Assembly (NCBI GenBank): GCA_964357925.1 | Contig: CAYHMW010000005.1 | Coordinates: forward strand, 1-55,129 | DNA length: 55,129 bases | Source: CAYHMW01 sp964357925 | GTDB taxonomy: Bacteria > Patescibacteriota > Microgenomatia > UBA8517 | Direction: 5' to 3' | Part shown: one piece after another, positions 50,079-55,129 of the stretch | Position numbering within the stretch: the first letter of the stretch is position 1 | Layout: each line of letters begins with the position of its first letter | Program-made: the position numbers and the translations under genes | The notes under the pieces: model-generated | Seen by the model: only the letters and a program-made list of their open reading frames with translations | Told to the model about the DNA's origin: nothing | Database searches by the model: none

Positions 50079-51636
50079 ATTTGCCTTTATTGCTATCACG
50101 ACCCTTGCCATCTTTCTTAGAACAATTAATTTATCCGAAGTGCCAAAAAGTTTGTCGATGGACGAAGTCACATTTGGCTACGCCGCATTTTCTGTCCAAA
50201 AAACACTACACGATGAAACAGGAAATTTTTTGCCGCTCACTTTTCGGGGAATGGGGGATTATAAGCCACCAGTAGACGTCTACCTCAAAATTCCATTTAT
50301 ATTCTTTTTTGGCTTGAATGAAACATCGGTGAGGCTCCCCGGAGCCCTCCTTGGCGGGCTGAGCGTCCCACTATTAGTGTTGATACTCAGAAGACTTAAC
50401 TTTCAAAACAATCCCTCACTCTTTGGAGGTTTTTGGCTGGCAATTTCGCACTGGCATGTCATTTATTCTCGAGCGGGCTACGAAGCAGTCACAGCACTCT
50501 TCTTTTTGCTACTAGCCATTTACTCATTCCTTTCCTGGACAAAAAAACAGTCAACTTTAATGTTCGGCATTTCATTTGCCGCTTTTTCGCTGTCTGTCTG
50601 GAGCTATCACGCTGAACGTGTATATGTACCCTTATTTTTTGCCACTTTAATTTATTTTCACCCTTCCAATTTTAAGAAATTTATCCTAAAAACTCCAAAA
50701 CTAAAGCTTGGGATACTCGCAATCTTGTTTTTAACACTTTCCTTGCCTTTCATTTACTCAATAGCAAATGGCCATGAAGTTCTGAAGCGTGGCCAAGACT
50801 TACTTTTTGTAAAGGAAATCGAAAGAGAAAAAGACTTATATGTTTTACTACACCAATTTGCAAAGCAATACTTAGCCTATTTCGATCCGAAATTTGTTTT
50901 TTGGAGCGGTCTTGGTTTAACACCAATCGATTTACAAGATATAGGCATTCTCTATTTATCAGATCTGCCTATTCTTATATTCGGTGTCGTTTTTTTAATT
51001 AAGTCAAAAAATAAATACTTAAAATTAATAACACTCTTGCTCTTGCTTTTGGGACCATTACCCGGTGCTTTTACCAGAGGCCTTCCTAGCCCAGTGAGAA
51101 TTTTACTTTGGGTGCCACTATTTGGGATCGTAATGGCGGCAGGACTCCGCGCGTTATCAAAATCAAAGTACAAATTTATCTATCCAATTTCATTAACTTT
51201 AAACGTATTATATTTTCTTGATATTTACCTATATCAATTCCCTCGCTACAATGCCGATCTCTGGCATTACGGCTACAAAGAAGTCTCAGAGTATGTCTGT
51301 GCAAACCAAAGAAGCTACGACAAGATAATAATCACAGACAAATATGGCATTGAATTCCCTAAAATAAACACCATACCTCACTATTACATTCTATTTCATT
51401 GCAAAGTAGATCCGGCGCATTATCAAAAGAATCCAGAGCTAGAAGGAATTGAATTGCGCCAACCACAGTGGCTGGTAGATTCAAAGCTTGAGAACACACT
51501 GCTCGTCGGCTCACCTTGGGACTTCCCGGAGAGCTTCGATGAGCATAAAATTATGAGTAAGCTATACTTTCCAAATGGCAAACCAGCATTCTATTTTGTA
51601 GAAACAGGCAATGAAACAATTCAAAAAGCTCAATAA
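50071..51636 (+). CDS. GT-C family membrane glycosyltransferase (DE subtype), partnered with a half-size protein
   Basis: 521 residues. First helix about 3-18, SMDEVTFGYAAFS (29-41) with Asp31-Glu32, MGDYKPPVDVYLKIP, ETSVRLPGA, then SHWHVIYSRAGYEA. About eleven helices and a C-terminal soluble domain with YYILFHCKVDPAHYQ. In place of the RxFxNK motif of the paralogues it has QFAKQYLAYFDPKFVFW. It is coupled to the upstream half-size gene by an 8-nt overlap, exactly as for the pair at 26625-29061. Overlaps the following GT-C by 26 nt. Confidence 0.88.
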   Translation: MYKFAFIAITTLAIFLRTINLSEVPKSLSMDEVTFGYAAFSVQKTLHDETGNFLPLTFRGMGDYKPPVDVYLKIPFIFFFGLNETSVRLPGALLGGLSVPLLVLILRRLNFQNNPSLFGGFWLAISHWHVIYSRAGYEAVTALFFLLLAIYSFLSWTKKQSTLMFGISFAAFSLSVWSYHAERVYVPLFFATLIYFHPSNFKKFILKTPKLKLGILAILFLTLSLPFIYSIANGHEVLKRGQDLLFVKEIEREKDLYVLLHQFAKQYLAYFDPKFVFWSGLGLTPIDLQDIGILYLSDLPILIFGVVFLIKSKNKYLKLITLLLLLLGPLPGAFTRGLPSPVRILLWVPLFGIVMAAGLRALSKSKYKFIYPISLTLNVLYFLDIYLYQFPRYNADLWHYGYKEVSEYVCANQRSYDKIIITDKYGIEFPKINTIPHYYILFHCKVDPAHYQKNPELEGIELRQPQWLVDSKLENTLLVGSPWDFPESFDEHKIMSKLYFPNGKPAFYFVETGNETIQKAQ

Positions 51637-52903
51637 ATTCTGGCTACTTATTACTTTTGCAGTAATTGGCAGAATAATTCTTGCATTTATTGTCTGGCAC
51701 CCGGACGTCAGAAACCATATCGATTGGGGAATCAGATTTTATGATTACGGAGCATCTGAGTTTTATAGTAGTGATGCAAATGTTTGGAGCTTCACCTGGC
51801 CCAATCAACCTCCTGGATCAATTCTGATCTATGCTGGTATATACAAGCTTTTTCTGTTTTTATTCTCAATTCTTTGGTGGATAAACATAAAAATCCCAGT
51901 CTTTCCTTCGATTATTGTGACTGTAGCCGAAAGCAATTTATACCCTGCACTTCTAAAATTGCCCGCCGTTTTATCTGACCTTGGAATCGCATACTTAATC
52001 TACAAGATCTTATGTAATCCTGCACTGGATTTGGGGTCCAGAAAAGCTGCCAGGCTAGGAGCAGTCCTATTTCTGCTTAACCCTGCAATCTGGTACAACT
52101 CAGCTGTGTGGGGTCAAACCGATGCAATCGTTAATTTTTTCGGGCTACTCGCATTTTATTTTCTATTCAAAAACAAGCTAGCATTTGCGATAGCTGCCTT
52201 CACTGCGTCAATTTATATCAAAATATCGCTTCTAATATTCGCACCAATATTTTTCCTTCTGCTTTTGAAAAAGTATAGATTTAAAAATATACTCGTAAGT
52301 ACCCTCCCTTCGCTGTTCGCCATAATATCAATAACTTGGTTTTTCTCGCGGACTTCTGCTCAAAATCCAATTTCCTGGCTTTACTGGCTATATACAAATA
52401 AAGTTTTGACGGAGCAACTTCAAGTAATAACTGCAAACGCATTTAATATCTGGGCAGCACTCACGGGCATCCACGAACAACCACACACATTGCCATTTTT
52501 AGGTCTTACTTACCAGTATTGGGGTTATATTCTATTCACTTTGTTCTTTATTCCTATTATTTACTCACTATACAAAAAACAAGACGAAAAAACGGCAATA
52601 GTTGCTTTAACTCTCACTGCGTTTGCTTCGTGGAGTCTTTTGACTAATATGCACGAAAGATATCTCTATCCACTTTTCCCATACCTAACAATAATGGTTG
52701 CACTCGATTCAAAATTACTCCCAATCTACTGGTTGCTCTCAGGTATAAATCTACTTAACCTCTACAACTTTTGGTGGACTCCCCGCATCGAGCCATTAGT
52801 GAGACTGATGTCAGCAGGGGATCGCCTCGCCCCACGCATCCTTGGATTAATCAATTTTGCGATTTTCGTGAAGTTCTACAAAAAGCACGCTAGAATATAT
52901 TAA
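51611..52903 (+). CDS. GT-C membrane glycosyltransferase (PIG-M/GT87-like), paralogue of 45618
   Basis: 430 residues. First helix about 11-27, then VWHPDVRNHIDWGIRFYDYG (28-47) and FTWPNQPPGS, which parallels PDYPPLA in the paralogue. SAVWGQTDAIVNFFGLLAF and MHERYLYPLFPYL match the same subfamily. Residues 135-143 (CNPALDLGS) are encoded by a decayed palindromic element at 52013-52039, and this region is about five residues longer than in the paralogue. About ten helices. The ATG lies 26 nt inside the previous gene. Confidence 0.86.
   Translation: MKQFKKLNKFWLLITFAVIGRIILAFIVWHPDVRNHIDWGIRFYDYGASEFYSSDANVWSFTWPNQPPGSILIYAGIYKLFLFLFSILWWINIKIPVFPSIIVTVAESNLYPALLKLPAVLSDLGIAYLIYKILCNPALDLGSRKAARLGAVLFLLNPAIWYNSAVWGQTDAIVNFFGLLAFYFLFKNKLAFAIAAFTASIYIKISLLIFAPIFFLLLLKKYRFKNILVSTLPSLFAIISITWFFSRTSAQNPISWLYWLYTNKVLTEQLQVITANAFNIWAALTGIHEQPHTLPFLGLTYQYWGYILFTLFFIPIIYSLYKKQDEKTAIVALTLTAFASWSLLTNMHERYLYPLFPYLTIMVALDSKLLPIYWLLSGINLLNLYNFWWTPRIEPLVRLMSAGDRLAPRILGLINFAIFVKFYKKHARIY
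52013..52039 (+). repeat. Decayed copy of the 27-bp palindromic element
   Basis: Aligns to the copy at 37761-37787 over 27 bp with about 20 identities, but the 3' arm (TTTGGGGT) no longer pairs well. It is read in the same frame and orientation as that copy: CNPALDLGS here against CHPALDAGS there. Confidence 0.55.
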
Positions 52904-54567
52904 TGCATAAAAGACTTCTTTTAGGGGTATTTGTCCTGGGGCTACTTTTGCGTACAATCGGGCTTACAAACCACCCCTCAGGCTTTACTCCCGACGAAGC
53001 CTCCTTTGGTTACGACGCATACTCAATATTAAAAACCGGGCGTGATCAATGGGGAAACTTCCTTCCTTTAAGCCTTAAATCATTCGGCGACTACAAGCTT
53101 CCACTCCTCACCTATTTAGCTATTCCAAGCGTCGCGGTCTTTGGGTTAAACGAGTTCTCAATTCGACTAACCAATGCACTTGTAGGATCAGGAGCAATCC
53201 TTACAACCTATTTCCTTGTACTTAAAGTTAGTAAAAACAATCAAAACCTTGCACTTCTCAGCGCATTCTTATTAAGTATTTCACCTTGGCATATCATGCT
53301 CAGCCGCGGTGCATTCGAGGCTAACCTAACAACACTCCTTTTGCCTTTAACGCTCCTTTTTTATAAAAAAGGACACCAAAACCCTAAATTTTATTTATTG
53401 TCATCGTTGTTTTTTGGTTTAAATTTGTTTTCTTACCACTCAGCACGTTTTGTAGCTCCATTAATTTTAGGAGTAATTGTAGTTTTCAGTCGCAAACAAG
53501 TTAAAGTCACGCCACATACAAAATTTGCGATCATGATTGCTATCCTGGCTCTTACTCTCACAGGTTACAGTTTTGTTGGAAGTGGAACTGGTAGGCTCGG
53601 GAGCTCAAGCATTACTAGCATTTCAGGTAACATCTTCAACGATCGTCTTCCGGCAATTTTATCTGGCGAGTCTGAAGTTATTGCAAAACTATTTAACAAC
53701 AAAGCAATTTTTCTCAAGGAGAGGTTCTTTGATAACTATCTACAATATTTCTCACTGAGATTTTACTTTACCCAAGGTCCAGCGGAGGGTACCTACGGCA
53801 TGCTGCCAGGAAGGGGAGTGCTTTATACTTTTGAGTTAATAACTCTCGCTGGTCTTGTTATAGGAATGGCTCGGGAAAAAATTAAAGATACAAACTGGCT
53901 GCTTGTTTGGTTACTGCTTGCGCCAATTCCAGCAGCACTTTCTGTTGGTCCAGGTTTTGCTGCAAATCGTGCTGCGATCATGATGCCCGCAATACAAATT
54001 GCCTCCGCCACCGGTGCCATTTTTCTATTTGACGCAATCAAACCAAGATTAAATACACTAAAAAAACAAAAACTTTTTTACGCTCTGTTAATCTTTGTAG
54101 TATTGTCACAATTCACTTTTTTTGTTGAGGATTACTGGTATCAACAACCGGGGCGCCAAAGTCGTGCAATGCTTGAAGGAAGAGAAGCCGCCCTTGCTTA
54201 TATTCAAGCACATGAAGGTGAATATGAGGAAATAATAATCGCACGGCGCTTGAGTGAACCCCAAATCTACGCCAGTTTTTATTTAAAGCTCGATCCAATT
54301 GTTGTCCAAAAGGCAAGCAGTGAGTGGAGTTTCGAAGACTTAGGTTTAACTTGGGTTGATCAGTTACCGGCTTACCATATTGGTAAATTTACCTTTAAGG
54401 ATTTCAATTGGGAAGCTGAGTCTCAAGTTTCAGGAAAGTTGTTAGTCGGGCCACCAGAAATGTTTCCGAATTATGTTCAAAAGAGCTATATAGCCAGATA
54501 TCCAGATGGCTCAGATAGCTTGTGGCTAGTCGAGACGTCAACCAATGCATTAGCAAACTTGCACTGA
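52903..54567 (+). CDS. GT-C family membrane glycosyltransferase (DE subtype)
   Basis: 554 residues. First helix about 4-20, FTPDEASFGYDAYS (28-41) with Asp31-Glu32, GDYKLPLLTYLAIPS, FSIRLTNA, then SPWHIMLSRGAFEAN. About eleven helices; the external segment contains AKLFNNKAIFLKERFF, the [RK]xFxNK motif. The C-terminal soluble domain (YARR-type IIIARRLSEPQIYASFYLK) is shared with paralogues. The start codon shares one base with the previous stop (TAATG), and the stop overlaps the next start (ATGA). Confidence 0.88.
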   Translation: MHKRLLLGVFVLGLLLRTIGLTNHPSGFTPDEASFGYDAYSILKTGRDQWGNFLPLSLKSFGDYKLPLLTYLAIPSVAVFGLNEFSIRLTNALVGSGAILTTYFLVLKVSKNNQNLALLSAFLLSISPWHIMLSRGAFEANLTTLLLPLTLLFYKKGHQNPKFYLLSSLFFGLNLFSYHSARFVAPLILGVIVVFSRKQVKVTPHTKFAIMIAILALTLTGYSFVGSGTGRLGSSSITSISGNIFNDRLPAILSGESEVIAKLFNNKAIFLKERFFDNYLQYFSLRFYFTQGPAEGTYGMLPGRGVLYTFELITLAGLVIGMAREKIKDTNWLLVWLLLAPIPAALSVGPGFAANRAAIMMPAIQIASATGAIFLFDAIKPRLNTLKKQKLFYALLIFVVLSQFTFFVEDYWYQQPGRQSRAMLEGREAALAYIQAHEGEYEEIIIARRLSEPQIYASFYLKLDPIVVQKASSEWSFEDLGLTWVDQLPAYHIGKFTFKDFNWEAESQVSGKLLVGPPEMFPNYVQKSYIARYPDGSDSLWLVETSTNALANLH

Positions 54568-55129
54568 TGTCTTCAATTAAAAAACAATTACCAATTATTT
54601 GCATCATTGCGATCGGCGCTGTGGTACGGTTTTATGGAATTGCCAATATTCCTCCTTCTCTCAATTGGGACGAGATAAGTCACGGTTATAATGCATATTC
54701 AATATTACACTCAGGCAGAGATGAATGGGGTGAGTACATGCCAATAATTTTTAGAGCTTATGGTGATTACAAACTCCCAGTCTATATTTATCTAACTGCA
54801 ATTTCGGAATACTTTTTCGGCTTAACACCTTTTGCTATTCGGCTTCCCTCAATAATTGCCGGCCTCGTGACTATATTTTATAGTTACCGTTTAATTAAGC
54901 TAATATTTGGTGAGAAAGTTGCAACGCTTACCGCACTTCTTGTCGCAATAGAGCCTTGGAGCCTTTTCCTTTCTCGCGCAGCACTCGAAGGGAATCTCGC
55001 ACTCACATTTATAGTTTCAGGAATTTACTATTTATTTGAAGGTCTAAAAAGCCCTGCGAAACTCACACTCTCAATCCTGCTCCTGGGTGTATCAGTTTGG
55101 ACTTATAACTCCGCTAGAGTCTTTGTGCC
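54567..55129 (+). CDS. GT-C family membrane glycosyltransferase (DE subtype), 3' partial
   Basis: Begins at ATG 54567 within the previous stop (ATGA) and is open to the window end, 187 codons. First helix about 8-21, then SLNWDEISHGYNAYS (31-45) with Asp35-Glu36, GDYKLPVYIYLTAIS, FAIRLPS and EPWSLFLSRAALEGN: the same motif order as the genes at 47672, 50071 and 52903. It is therefore the fourth rightward DE-type GT-C of the array. Whether it carries the RxFxNK loop cannot be seen. Confidence 0.85.
   Translation, partial: MSSIKKQLPIICIIAIGAVVRFYGIANIPPSLNWDEISHGYNAYSILHSGRDEWGEYMPIIFRAYGDYKLPVYIYLTAISEYFFGLTPFAIRLPSIIAGLVTIFYSYRLIKLIFGEKVATLTALLVAIEPWSLFLSRAALEGNLALTFIVSGIYYLFEGLKSPAKLTLSILLLGVSVWTYNSARVFV

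Noticed and set aside
1..55129. Alternative genetic code (TGA as Gly or Trp)
   Set aside because: TGA works as a stop at family-supported ends, for example trmD, the methyltransferase-linked deacetylase and many ATGA junctions, and no protein needs a TGA read-through.

Overview
The window looks like a piece of a Patescibacteria/CPR genome, most likely of the Microgenomates type. This is an inference from gene content, not a database match: AT-rich DNA, almost no intergenic space, start/stop overlaps between genes, a sortase with an LAxTG-type substrate, tiny coiled-coil proteins, and a very large set of polyprenyl-phosphate-dependent glycosyltransferases. TGA is used as an ordinary stop (for example in trmD), so the TGA=Gly code of some CPR lineages does not apply. 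I see no rRNA, tRNA, CRISPR array, transposase or phage gene.

Layout. 1-4299: two GT-C-type membrane proteins and a membrane-anchored glycoside-hydrolase-like protein. 4296-5485: a promoter driving a sortase substrate (LASTG signal) and its sortase. 5477-8141: leftward trmD, two related small coiled-coil proteins, two small membrane proteins and a 28-residue ORF with a strong ribosome-binding site, plus a rightward 75-residue protein. 8239-11155: a leftward MacA/ATPase/MacB-type ABC exporter. 11177-16204: a Yip1-like protein, a GT2-GtrA fusion, a secreted protein with its own promoter and hairpin, two unrecognised genes and a PIG-V-like GT-C. 16261-26632: an operon of GT2 and GT-C enzymes with one DHH phosphoesterase. 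26625-29061: a leftward pair made of a half-size membrane protein and a GT-C. 29100-32325: a Wzx-like flippase and a membrane glycosyltransferase. 32322-32846: an alpha/beta hydrolase. 32927-55129: a 22-kb rightward array of GT2, GT4, GT-C, methyltransferase, deacetylase and MazG-like genes that runs off the window end.

How the genes work together. Nine GT2 enzymes, one GT4 and nineteen GT-C or GT-C-like membrane proteins make this essentially a surface-glycan island. The cytoplasmic GT2 enzymes would load sugars on polyprenyl phosphate or extend lipid-linked glycans. The flippase would export lipid-linked units, and the GT-C enzymes would transfer sugars outside the membrane to proteins or glycans. 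A GT2 / YdjC-deacetylase / methyltransferase / GT-C cassette (32927-36675) resembles the FlmF2-NaxD-FlmK logic for adding a free amino sugar.

Most notable. (1) Two half-size membrane proteins resemble only the C-terminal half of the GT-C family. Each overlaps a downstream full-length GT-C by an identical ATGNNTAA junction, and that partner lacks the RxFxNK-like loop motif the half-size protein carries. (2) 27-bp palindromic elements sit in frame inside three genes, two with compensatory arm changes. (3) Many transcription units start with an extended -10 box only 5-8 nt before the start codon, implying leaderless mRNAs, while three isolated small genes have classical leaders with Shine-Dalgarno sites.
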